From: Boswellia sacra
Lineage: Eukaryota; Streptophyta; Magnoliopsida; Sapindales; Burseraceae
Length of the DNA: 64,000 bases
Reading direction: 5' to 3'
Assembly (NCBI GenBank): GCA_013180625.2
Contig: SNVD02010585.1
Span: 1 to 64,000 of the forward strand
This document shows, one piece after another, positions 1 to 11,269 of the stretch; the stretch's first letter is position 1, and each line of letters opens with the position of its first letter. The notes beneath the pieces were generated by a model. The model was not told where the DNA came from and did not search any database. It worked only from the letters and a program-made list of their open reading frames with translations. The translations under genes were made by a program, and so were the position numbers.

Positions 1-659
1 TACAGATGGAGTGTTAAATCCAGTTTACGCCTCTTATTGCCTACTCCAAACCAATCAATCCGAGCTATTGTTGGATCAGGCGAATAGACGAATTCTTGTA
101 GTTTGTCAATTAACTCCCCTGCCGTTGAAGCTGTAACAAGGATTTGCCCTCGGCTGATGGTGACAGACATAAAATTTTTTTCTAAACAGCTTGACTCACA
201 CGATAGATAAAAACAACCATCAAAAAGTTATTAACATAAACAACCAATGACGGTTTTTATGATGTTTAGCTGTGCCCAAAAGGTGATTTGAAATATCTCC
301 TCTAATGTACCATAACCACCAGGCAAAGCTATAAATGCATCGGACTTAACAACCATATGTGCAATACGCTCATGCATGCTAGAGACCTGTAACTCTTCCC
401 CGATTGTGTTGCCTACGAAATCTTGTACAGCTAAAGGTTTAGGAATAATGCCAAGAACTTTGCTCCCGCCTAGGGTTGCAGATGTTGACACACACCCCAT
501 TAACCCAAGACTACCCCCTCCATAAATCAAATTAATACCCCTCGCAGCTAATGTCCTACCAAGATCAAGAGCTGCTGGGGTAAACTCTCCATCTTTACCA
601 AATTGCGATCCGCAAAATACGCATATATTTTGGAATCGCCGAATTGGTGTTTTCTCCAT
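1..659 (-). pseudogene. LOG-family cytokinin riboside 5'-monophosphate phosphoribohydrolase, retrocopy-like pseudogene (3' end off window)
   Basis: LOG enzymes release active cytokinin bases from cytokinin nucleotides in the cytosol. Read on the minus strand from the ATG at 657-659, the protein carries the family signatures GGGSLGLMG (residues 47-55), MHER (95-98) and PGGYGTLEE (113-121). The open frame stops at 231-233 after WAQLNII. The same family continues directly: residues resembling the LOG C-terminus (ILVTASTAGELIDKLQEF) are read from about 170 down to position 1. The 60 bases between are not a credible intron. They read as degraded coding sequence with two adjacent in-frame stops and frame changes. 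Plant LOG genes normally have several introns, and none is visible here, so I infer a processed retrocopy that has decayed. An in-frame ATG nine codons upstream (686) is possible, but the family-like sequence starts at 659. Confidence 0.8.
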
Positions 660-870
660 TTCTAAAAGTGCTCTAAACTTTTGCAAGACAATGATGTATG
701 TTAGGTATTATGCGATTCAAGTGCAAGACAGGTTATAAAATGACATTTAAAATATGCAGCATGGATATATACACACGTAAAACTCTCAAATTTGATACAT
801 GGGGACATAATTTCGGTGGGAGTTGCTCGATGCAGATTTATCGCCCCAAAATTTGAAAAAATGAGATATG

Positions 871-1053
871 CTTTCGGCGAGGTTTGACAAAACCTACACA
901 CTTGTCTCCCACGTGAAGCATGGAAAATGGAGATACACTTTCGGCGGGGGTTGACAAAACCCCCACACTTGTCTCCCACGTGAAGCATAAAAAATGGAGA
1001 TACACTTTCGGTGGAGGTTGACAAAACCTCCACACTTGTCTCCCACGTGTACT
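871..1053. repeat. Tandem repeat, 67-bp period, 2.7 copies, with hairpin and G-box
   Basis: Units start at 871, 938 and 1005 (CTTTCGG...). Each holds a short inverted repeat around GACAA and then TCTCCCACGTG, which contains the palindromic bZIP/bHLH core CACGTG. Unit 2 has the stem GGGGGTT/AACCCCC and unit 3 has GGAGGTT/AACCTCC, so both arms changed together. Unit 1 has a weaker, shifted stem. The array lies upstream of the LOG-like pseudogene on its strand. The flanking bases 687-870 and 1054-1273 show no gene; 1080-1200 is A-rich low-complexity DNA. Confidence 0.85.
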
Positions 1054-1273
1054 TATGCCATAGGGTAGTCATATGGTTTGTCAAAAAGAAAACTTGAAAT
1101 TAAAACAAACAAAATCAACAAACAACAACAACACAAAAACAACATTGATAATCAGATCAAACGAAACAAAAAAAAAATTCGACAACAACAACACACATTC
1201 AAATATACAAGTAGTTGTGATTGTGGCTCACATCTTCCTCTGGTTTTACGTCCAGTAACGGCTGAAACGCCTT

Positions 1274-1828
1274 CTATGAGTCGGGGATTTGCTTCCCATC
1301 CAGTTTTCTTATAAACTGGCAAACAGGGTCGTTTTTAGTCAGATTCCTTAGACTATAACACTGCAATTCATCACGAAATTGTGTCCATAGATTAAGCAAT
1401 TCACGCTGAACAAGTCCACAAGAATGTGACTCGAGAGTTAACAAAACATTATCCAGCGACTCATTACTCAAACCATTCTTAATAAATGAAAGTTTATCTT
1501 CTCTATTCCTGAACGCAAAACCTAATGAACGACAAGTCTGGTTACAATTCCATCTAGCACATTTATAACATACTTGTAACCTTTTCGCTCTTCGCCTCTT
1601 GGCGTAGTAGCTCTTTCCTAGACCAGGCATGTATTTTGCGAGATTAATGTCCGGCTCACCGGACAATCTCACCTTGGCTTCGATAAGCCATCGGATATCA
1701 GCAGGCACATTTAGGAGCATCAATGCCCAAAGTCTAGTCATCCGTACTTTATAAATTTTAAACACAGCATTTTGAGGAAGTGAAGGGAAATATTTACGAA
1801 GGTTCGATAGAAAGATATCAGCATCCAT
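1274..1828 (-). CDS. Unidentified 184-aa protein with basic/Cys-rich motif resembling flexivirus nucleic-acid-binding proteins
   Basis: The ORF reads ATG (1826-1828) to TAG (1274-1276) on the minus strand. A hydrophobic segment (about residues 30-50) is followed by a short Gly-containing linker, a highly basic stretch (residues 75-83, YAKRRRAKR), and four cysteines at 87, 90, 95 and 99 (CxxC, x4, CxxxC), then a longer C-terminal tail. The order hydrophobic region, basic patch, CxxC...C pair matches the small nucleic-acid-binding proteins encoded near the 3' end of carlavirus-type RNA virus genomes. The spacing between cysteine pairs is shorter than usual and the tail longer. I infer a possible endogenous viral element, or a plant gene with a similar zinc-binding motif. 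The ATG lies only 27 bases from an exon-like segment upstream (1856-1958), so this could also be the last exon of a spliced gene. No function is assigned. Confidence 0.45.
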   Translation of the reverse strand: MDADIFLSNLRKYFPSLPQNAVFKIYKVRMTRLWALMLLNVPADIRWLIEAKVRLSGEPDINLAKYMPGLGKSYYAKRRRAKRLQVCYKCARWNCNQTCRSLGFAFRNREDKLSFIKNGLSNESLDNVLLTLESHSCGLVQRELLNLWTQFRDELQCYSLRNLTKNDPVCQFIRKLDGKQIPDS

Positions 1829-1855
1829 TGAAGAGAAGAAAAGGAGAGATATTAC

Positions 1856-1958
1856 CGATAATGCGATTGAGTTTGTTCTTCTCCCAGATATGCACGTTTC
1901 AAACCTTCGAACAATGGCTTCAACTCCCGTTTGAATGTTTCCTCAAGCTGTTGCACAA
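1856..1958 (-). other. Exon-like open segment upstream of the 184-aa ORF
   Basis: On the minus strand a stretch bounded by AG at 1959-1960 and GT at 1854-1855 reads open as a charged helix-like peptide (VQQLEETFKRELKPLFEG...). The distance to the next ORF is too short for a normal plant intron, so the two may not be joined this way. The product is not recognised. Bases 1959-2043 are A-rich with nothing else visible. Confidence 0.3.
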
Positions 1959-2043
1959 CTGAACTTGAAGCACGGAATAATCAAATTAAACACAAGAAAA
2001 GAAAAGAAAAGAGCAGAAACGAAACTAAAGACACATAAAAGAG

Positions 2044-2056
2044 CACTACAAAAAAA
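2044..2056 (+). repeat. CACTA left terminal inverted repeat
   Basis: The 13 bases CACTACAAAAAAA match the inverse of 14333-14345. They are followed by about 300 bp with six GTGAC/GTCAC motifs (2057-2340). Confidence 0.9.
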
Positions 2057-5000
2057 GTCACATATAGGGACAAATTCTTTGTGACAGATTGTAAATTATG
2101 TCCCTAAAAATAAATTATTGAGACATATAATTATAACAGTCACAAGAGGGGCTTAATAATTTTGGCGCTTAAATTCCCGCCATAATTTTTACTTAATTAG
2201 AGACAATTTTTTATAATAGTCACTAAATCTATCACAAAAAGGAAAAAAATCATAAATTTACCAATTGTGACTATATTATTTTGTCTCTAAATAATATAAA
2301 ATTTTAATATACATTAGTATTAGTCACAAATAATTTTTTTTAAACACAACAAGTATCTTCTTTTCCCTAATAGTATTCTTCTTATATCACAATATAAAAA
2401 TTTATTTCCTATTAGGATTCCTAACTTTATCGCCAAACCAGTGATAAAAAATTTCAGATTATGCTAACTCCTCTCTCGTAGTGAAACTTGAATCCCGTCA
2501 CAATCAAATAGGTCCCTCTCTATCACGCCAAACTTGAATCACGCTTCTTCTTTCTTTCATGTAAGTAGCCTCACTTTGACTTCACGCTTCACTGCCAGCC
2601 ATCAATTGTCCCTTTCTAGATTGTGTGGATTGCAAACATATTAAAAATTTCTCCAGGTAATCAAAGTACTTTTTCATAGTCTTGTTTTATTACACATGTT
2701 TTGATTGTTTGACAATTTTACTCAATGAAATTCTTATATATTTTATTATATACGTTTTGCAGCCAACACTTTTCAACCTTCCTCAAAACAAGTCTATATT
2801 GTATTAAAGAACTATTTTTTGTTAATTATTTTGATTATATGTATGATTAGTAATATTTTATATTTTATTATGATTCAATGATTGTGTATGTTGAATTGAT
2901 TTTATAGTTTGTTATATAACACTCATTATTGGAGATTGTTTATCTTTCATTGACTTCCAAGTGTTTGTTTAAATGTCAAATTGAAATTAAAATCATGATA
3001 TGAGAAGTATTTTTTAATGAAAGATTAATTTATGAATTATTTATAATATTTCTTTCTAGAGCCATGCTAGAGTACGAAATATTTCTTTTGGTGCTGAATT
3101 TAGGTTGTTAAATAATTCTAACATGATCGATTTTTACCAGAATTAGACCAATTTAATTCTTTTATAATTCAATAGTGAGTAATCTGACTACCTCCTTTTT
3201 TTTCAAGGATTTCAATTATTTTTGTTTAAATCTCCATCAATTTTGTCCAGGATCCAGAGGAGAAGGAAAAGCTTGTAGCTCTCCAAGCAAGGCTGGGACA
3301 ACGTTTTCCTATCAATTTGCAGGTTAGTTCTTTGTTCATATACTGTCAATTTAAATGATTGTTATTTGTTTTACTTTTATCGAATTTAACATGGGAGTCC
3401 TTGGCATTATGATATTGGTTACATATATATCAAATAGTAACAAGTGATGAGATATGACAAAAGTACTTTTTTTTTTCATCCACAAGTTACAAACGTAATC
3501 AAAATGGCTTTTTGTAAAGGAGTGGATTACTTTGTTCCACCAAAAGCACATGTCACACTCTCTCAATCAACTTTGACACGCAACCTTTCTCTTCCTTACA
3601 ATAAGCCACATGGATTAGATTTATATAATTCACTCTAAAAAGTCAATGGCTACTAACTTTTTAGAGTAAGTTGTTTCTGCAAGAGAATTTATTGACATTG
3701 ACCTATCCTATTAGCTAAATGGCACAATTTATAAGAGAAAATAAGCTGGAAAAGTAGGCTAAGTGCACTGCAACAAATTAGATGCTCAGTCTATCGAACA
3801 TACATACAACAAAATGATAGAAAAGCGATAAAAACAAGTTCCTTTGAATAGAATATGTTCATATATATTTATTAAGGCTAGTAACTAGAGTAATGCTATA
3901 GTCAGTTACGAGTTAGAAAGCTACTTTACAAAAGCCATAAAGGATCAAAATTACTCATAATGAACAGACATGGCTCTTTTTCAAATTACTGCTCAACCGA
4001 CTTAACATAAATAAGTATAGAGATTCTTTAGCAATTAATTAATCATATGTGAGAATTAACTAAGAAAAAGAGAACCCAAAGAAATTACCTGTTTAGGAAT
4101 TGAATGATGAGTAGCAATCTTGATTGAAGGAAGTAGTCAATTTTGATGTTCCTAAAATTGATAATCAAATCAAAATTGAAATTGATAATGCTCACAACCT
4201 AATTCTCAACCAATATATCTTATTTAAATTTTTATTAATAAAAGTAAAAACTAAAAATATAAAAATTAAATAAAAAAAGAGTTAACCTACATGAAGTTTA
4301 AAGGATGGATTTTCAGAATCTGTAAGCATAAATTTCAATAATTATACTAGAAAATTAAGGATTAAAACAGATAAATTGAAAAACATCAGTCATCGACTTT
4401 TATTGAGCCATTTCCCACCACTATTAGCATTGTCGCTAACATTGAAGCATCTGTCACAGCTTCAATCTTAAGATTCCCTCTTCAAAATTAATAAAAAATA
4501 CACAAAAATAAACATATTAAGGGAAAAAGCTTAAATAACTGGTTTCTAAACAAAAAACCTCAAACAAGAGATGCAAATTCGCCTAAGAGAGAGCTTGGAT
4601 CTATTTGAGAAAGTGAGACCAGGAAAGGTTAATGCATCTTCATAGAATGGAAAATAAGAAAAAAATGAACTCAAACTGTGAAACCTGTTTTTGGCCTTGG
4701 ACGTCTTCTCTATTTTTCAGCACTCTTCTTTAGTCTTGCCTTTTTTTTATTTGATCTCTGCCTTGGTATTTGTGTGATAAGGTGGTTAAATTTATAAAAA
4801 TGTGATACTTGTTTAGGCATAATTTGATCTGCTGATTTATAAAAATGACTATGAAAAACAGCATTGTAGCTTAGGTATAGTTTAGTTTGTGCTTCCTTGT
4901 TTAAATTATGCTTAATTTTACTTTTTCTATTTAATTGTTAATGAAAGATTAATTTTTCAGGGGGCTTTTCAAAGTTTAATTTTGTTTAAAGTTTAATGTG

Positions 5001-6668
5001 CACATGTGACTTAATGGTTAAAGTTATTGTTTATATTTGTTAATTATTATTTAATTATGAACTTTAAATAATAAATTATTTAATGAGTAAAAAAATTGAA
5101 ATAATAATTAACTGTTTTTAATATTTTTAATATTTATGTTAAATGAACGATTTAATAAAATTTCAATTGCTCTTAAATTAATTAATTTTTATTCAATTTA
5201 AAGTTTTGTTCTCAAATTACAACGTACGAGGGAGGCAAAGCGCTATCTTTGTGTAAACAGTAGAAATATAATCATATCGAAAATCATTTTTACTAATGGG
5301 TTTAGTAAATTTCTTTTCTATTTTTAGGTTCATATTTCGGAATTGGTCCAACTATTTAGACAATTATTTTCTCCAAATGTCTTATTGATACCTGGAAGTT
5401 CATCATAAGAAAGCCGAGGTACATTCTTTAAGATATACTTAAATTTCATTCTTTTTTGTGAAAACATATTTTCTTGGTCAATATTATTTCTTATATTTAT
5501 GAATTAGAAATATGTGATACTTGTTTGATGGTTTCTTTACCATGAATCTACCGCATGCTACTTTCAATTGGTTATGCTTGTAATGATTTTATGTTATGTA
5601 ACTTACTTTTTATTGAACTGTTAGCAAAAGTAATTAGATTTTCATTTAGTATCTTGTGTGAGCTAGTTTATTTCTTGAATATTACATATATTTAAGGTCC
5701 ATAGCTTGAGGAACCAATTGATGTGGGATACTTAGTGCCTTGCTCTTATTAATGAACTTTTGAAGGCATATTTTTGTCTATGGGAGAGGCAAAGCATTAT
5801 GTGGCGATAAACAATGAAAATCATGCATATAGAATTCATGTTTCCATAGTTGTCTAAGTTGATGCCCACCAGACTTCTTTACTTACCTTTGTTTTAGTAG
5901 AAACCATAGTGCCTCATACATCAACTATAAATCTTAAAAGAGAAAATTAATTACTACATGATGTAGAAGGCAATAATTTCATGAAAACATCAAAATAAAT
6001 ATATTAAAAATTGTTAAAATTGTTTCGAACATTTTACATATAATTAAAGATTTAAAAATATTTTATAAATTAATTTTTAATTCAATTTTTATTTAGTAAC
6101 AAATAATATATGAAGAAGATACATTTATAATTAATAAAACATGGACTGATTTAATGATAAACATATTTAATTTGAAATAAATTAATGTATGGTAAATTTA
6201 TAATAGTCAACTGTTTAATATTTAAAAACTTTCAACTATATATTAGATTAAAAGGCTTATTAAGATAGATAAAGAGCATGTTAAATACCCTTATTAAAAT
6301 TGTATTTCATTTAATAATCCAATACTATTTTGATAATTTAGCTATTCAATTGAAAAAATACAAATAGTTAATTAAATATTGGATAGTAAATTTTATTTAT
6401 TAAAATTAAAAGTTGAATGAAATAATTAAAATTTTATACATTTTAATTAAAAAAAACTTAATAATGGAATTTGAACTTCTTAGACATGTAAATATGCATG
6501 CTCTATGCACGGTCATGCTATATCTTAAAAAAAATTAATTCAATCAATTAACACCAATTTAGAGTCATTATTTATCATCTTCCCTTAATTTTATTCCACA
6601 AATTGCTCACAATTTGTTATTTTTTCAGTTGAATCTCACAATCATATACCCTTGAATTTAATCGTCTT
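2057..6668. other. Long non-coding left arm of the CACTA element
   Basis: This is very AT-rich sequence without a credible transposase ORF. The first 300 bp are subterminal repeats. A 72-base exon-like segment is listed separately (3251-3322). On the minus strand 4378-4484 stays open for about 30 codons and could be another captured fragment, but it is not recognised. Two weakly similar stretches near 5228-5290 and 5774-5840 share GGCAAAGC and following bases. I see no promoter motif that I can assign with confidence upstream of the transposase ATG. Confidence 0.6.
3251..3322 (+). other. Exon-like 72-base segment, possible captured host exon
   Basis: The segment is flanked by a pyrimidine-rich stretch ending TTTTGTCCAG and by GTTAGT, an acceptor and donor pair. 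It is 24 codons long in one frame and encodes a charged peptide including EEKEKLVALQARLGQRFP. Its base composition is much richer in G+C than the surrounding arm. CACTA elements often carry host gene pieces. The parent gene is not recognised. Confidence 0.4.
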
Positions 6669-9600
6669 ATGGATAAGAGTTGGATTCATGCATCAAGGGT
6701 GAGCCAAACATTTGTATCGGGTGTGACTCAATTCCTAGACTTTGCTTTTACTAAAGCTCCAAGTGGAAGAATCAAATGTCCGTGTAAAAATTGTAACAAT
6801 GTGTATCGTCATGATAGAGATATTGTTAAGGAACATATGATATGCAATGGGGTAGACATTGGGTACCTTGGGAATGTATGGATATACCATGGTGAGCTTG
6901 AGTTGATAGATGAAAATACAAATAATGAAATTGAAGATCAATTAGATGATATGCATGGGATGCTACATGGTGCATTTGGTTTCCCTGATAACAATGTCGG
7001 TGGTGGTCTTGATGCCTTTGATGATATGGCACCTGAACATAATGAGGTTCCAAATCATGATGCTGAGACATTTTTCAAATTATTGAAAGATGCCGAGCAA
7101 GAATTGTACCCAGGCTGTAAGAAATTTACAAAACTCTCATTCATTGTTCGGTTATTCCATATTAAGTGTCTAAATGGGTTAACTGATAAAGCTGTAACAA
7201 TGTTACTTAAGTTATTCAAAGAGGCACTACCTGAAGGCGAGACCTTACCCAATTCATTCTATCAGACGAAGAAAATAATCACTGATTTAGGTCTTGGGTA
7301 TAAAAAAATTGATGCTTGTCCTAATGATTGCATATTATACTGGAAAGATAAAGCCCAAGCTTCTGAATGTTCTATGTGTGGTACTTCTCGTTGGAAACAT
7401 GTTACTGAAGAGTCTGATACTAGTCGTAAGATTCCTGCTAAGATTTTACGGCACTTTCCTCTTATACCTAGGCTTCAAAGATATTTTATGTCACATAAAA
7501 TAGCATCATTTATGCAATGGCATGCAAGGGATCGTGTTAAGGATGGTATGTTAAGACATCCTGCTGATTCAGAAGCTTGGAAAAGCTTTGATCAACGTTA
7601 CCCAAGCTTTGCTATAGATCCTCGCAATGTTAGATTAGGGTTAGCAAGTGATGGTTTCAACCCATTTGGAACAATGAGTTTAGCCCATAGTACGTGGCCT
7701 GTGGTCTTAATGATTTACAATTTGCCACCATGGATGTGTATGAAGAAACCCAATTTTATTATGACATTGCTTATTCCTGGTCCTCATGCTCCTGGAAACG
7801 ATATTGACGTCTATCTACAACCTTTAATAGATGAGTTAAAGGAACTATGGGAGAATGGTGTAAGAACATTTGATGCTACAACAAATGAGAATTTTAGTAT
7901 GCATGCTGCATTATTGTGGACTATTAGTGACTTTCCGGCATATGCCAACTTGTCAGGATGGAGTACTAAAGGTCGTTTTGCTTGTCCTTATTGTAATAAG
8001 AACACTGTTTACCATAGGCTAAAACATTGGCGTAAATTTTGTTATTTAGGCCATCAACGTTTCTTGGATGGTAGTGCTCCAATTCCATTGACTGGGACTG
8101 ACATATGGGAAGAGATGAGCTCAATTAGTATGACATATGGGAAAAACAAAATAGGCAATAGTAGTTCTAAACGAAAAAGAGATGACACTGATAGTGTAAC
8201 TTGGAAGAAAAAGAGTATTTTCTTTATGCTCCCATATTGGCAACATAACCTTGTACGTCACAATTTAGATGTCATGCATATTGAAAAAAATATTTGTGAC
8301 AGCATCATCGGGACATTACTGAATATTGAGGGAAAATCGAAAGATAACTTAAAAGCACGTCTTGATATGAAAGACATGGGTACAAGATCATCTCTACATC
8401 CTAGGCTTGTTAGAGGAAAAACTTTCTTACCTCCAGCTTCTTTCACAATGACTCGAAATGAAAAAGACATCTTTTGTAGAGTCCTATCAAATGTGAAAGT
8501 TCCAGATGGTTACTCAGCAAATATCTCAAGATGTGTGAATCTTAATCAACAAAAAACTTCTGGATTGAAAAGTCATGATTGTCATATATTAATGCAACAA
8601 CTTCTCCCTTTGGCTTTAAGAAGAGCTTTGCCTAAAAATGTTAGTTTAGTGTTAATTGAGTTGTGCAACTTTTTTAGAGAATTATGCTCTAAAGTTGGCT
8701 CAGTGGATGAGTACAATCAATTGAACTCTCGAGTAGCTCTAACACTTTGTCATCTCGAACGCATATTTCCACCATCCTTCTTTGATATAATGATGCATTT
8801 ACCAATTCACTTAGCTTATGAGGCAAAAGTTGCTGGGCCTGTGCAATATCGATGGATGTATCCAATTGAAAGGTATTTGTATATACTAAGAATACTTTTA
8901 ATATTAACAATTATGCATATTGAAAAATGTTAAACTAACAAATGAAATATCTATGTGTTATAGGTATTTGCATACCTTAAAGTCATATGTACGGAATAAG
9001 TGTCATCCAGAAGGTTCTATCGCAGAAGGGTATCTTGCTGATGAGTGCTTAACATTTTGCTCTCGTTATTTAGTTAATATAGAAACAAGATTCAATCGAC
9101 CATCTAGAAATGATTATAATGAGGATGAAGATGGTGATGTAGGAGAGAAGTTATCAATTTTTCAAAAAATTGGTGAAGGAATGGGGGAAGTAAAGTCAGT
9201 AATCTTAGATCCACACATTTTGGAGCAAGCACACAGATATGTGTTGTTTAATTGTGATGAAGTTACACCATTTATTGAGTAAGTTTCTATTATATTTTTA
9301 CCTTAATTTTTTGCTTTATAATATTAATGATCTAGGTTATTAATCACAATGTGTGCTTGGCAGACAACATCTTCAGATTGTCAAAAATGAAAATCGTCGT
9401 GCACGACAAATTGACATTTCTCGCATCCATACTAAGAATTTTGCAAAATGGTTTAAAACTGAGGTATTAATTTCAAATTTTGACATACACACACACACAC
9501 ACACACACATATATAAAAATTCACTAACTTTTGTAAACTTATGAAACAGGCAATGCGATTAGCTACACAAGGTGATCATCGTCTAACCGATGATCTTATG

Positions 9601-10239
9601 TGGTTGTCTCAAGGACCTAACAAAACAGCATCAAAATTTCAAAAGTACAAGACAAATGGATTTAGGTTTCGAACTAAAAAGATTGACAAAAAAAGGAAGA
9701 CACAAAATAGTGGTGTGGTTGTTATAGCGAAAACATCAAGTTTTGCTAGTGTTAAAGACCAAAGTCCAATTTCAGGAGATGTTCAATACTTTGGGCAGTT
9801 AAAGGATGTCATTGTGTTAGACTATTATGATGAGAAAAGAAGAGTTGCTCTTTTTGAATGTGATTGGGTTGATGTAAATTCTACAAGAGGCATTAAAAAG
9901 GATGAGTTAGGTTTCACACTAGTGAATCTTAATTGCTTATTGAATACTGAGGAGTCATTTGTTCTTGCATCTCAAGCAGTCCAAGTGTTTTATGTAGAAG
10001 ATGTTGTTGACACAGGGTGGCATGTTGCTATCATTACAAAACCGAGAGACTTGTTTCAAATGGATGAGAATGGGAAGGCAAATGATGAAGATGTAGTAGT
10101 GGACAGCGAATCATTTAGCAGCCATAGATTACAAGGACTTAGGGACAACATTGATGAAGTTAGTTTGGCTAGAGAAAATGTGCCTGGAATAGTGATTGAC
10201 ACGCCTCTAGCAGTTATACAAGATCAATCAGAAAACTAG
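6669..10239 (+). CDS. TNP2-type CACTA transposase (4 exons)
   Basis: This is the catalytic transposase for cut-and-paste movement of CACTA elements, acting in the nucleus on the element ends. Inferred exons are 6669-8872, 8964-9278, 9364-9463 and 9550-10239. All have GT/AG borders and joined frames, giving about 1,100 residues with no internal stop. The N-terminus (MDKSWI..., CPCKNC..., WIYHGE at about residues 1-76) is the transposase-associated domain. The tnp2/Transposase_21 core includes LASDGFNPFG (near residue 324), CPYCNK (near 438) and HNLDVMHIEKN (near 531). A DUF4218 region follows from about residue 640 across the first junction. The last exon has the DUF4216-like region (VQVFYVEDVVDTGWHVAI). 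The ATG was chosen because the usual MDKSWI start follows it at once. The companion gene begins about 1 kb downstream. Confidence 0.9.
9487..9509 (+). repeat. (AC)n microsatellite in transposase intron 3
   Basis: About eleven AC units followed by ATATAT lie between exons 3 and 4 of the TNP2-type gene. Confidence 0.95.
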
Positions 10240-11269
10240 AGTGAAGAGTCAGAGTTGGATTGATGACAATATGAATGAAATCTTTCATAAATATATTGGT
10301 TATATTTTAGCTTTTTGTTTAAATGCATAATTTTTAAAACTTATTATTGAGTCAATACAATTTAAACTGTTTACATTTATTTTTTGGCTCTTCTATTACT
10401 TGTTTTTTTTGCTTAGGATAGTACACTGACAAATAAAATTAAATGCATTATTTGTTTTCTTTTTGCTTTATTTTGTTATTACCATTTATTATCCATAAAT
10501 GCATATTCTTTATGTGTATTATATTGACAATCGGATGGGTCAGGTAGTTATTGTTATTCTTGTTTTGAATATAATTATTTAAAGCTTCTAGAAGTCACAA
10601 ATAGATTTATAATTATAGTTGCTTATTTATTATACAGATTCATCTTTGGGATCTTTTAAAAATATTTAGCAGGTATATTTTTTCGGATAAGCTCTAATGC
10701 ACAAGGAAGCTATTGGAAAGAAGGCCAAGGTATGTTTTTGATGCCTCAATATTGTAATTTAATTAGTCTATAGAGTTATTTTTTTAAAATGAGTATAATG
10801 TATACAGATCTTAATAAGAATAAAGTTAAAGTGAACTTCGGTTAGTGAGCATGTGAAAGGGATAAATGATTTTATAATAACTTTAATTTAACTTTTTCTA
10901 AATGTATAGTTCTATTGGAATGTTAATGCATCTGCTTGGCCTCAAAAAAAGTGATGAGCTAAGTCATGAACTAATATATATTCCATTAGGTATCAGCCCT
11001 TTTCACAATAAACAAATATCTTGGTACAGTGTTGTCTGTTGATAAAGCGAATTACGTTTATAATATAATTACGGATGGTCTACTATTACGTAAGCCACTA
11101 TCCTTGTAATATAATTATATTTTCAAAAATTAACGTTTATTTATAAAATTTATTTATTTAATTTGAATAGTTTAATAAAATTTAAATTACACTTCATTAT
11201 ATTTTATTTCATTCAATTCAAGCTATCAAGGTCACTGTATCAATCTAAATTAAAAGCTTGTAGCAGGTC
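10240..11269. other. Spacer between the two CACTA transposase genes
   Basis: AT-rich, with stops in every frame. It presumably holds the 3' UTR of the TNP2-type gene and the promoter and leader of the next gene. No distinct motif is assignable. Confidence 0.6.

Noticed and set aside
871..1053. CRISPR-like regular repeats
   Set aside because: Only 2.7 contiguous units with no distinct spacers, in a plant genome; an ordinary tandem repeat.
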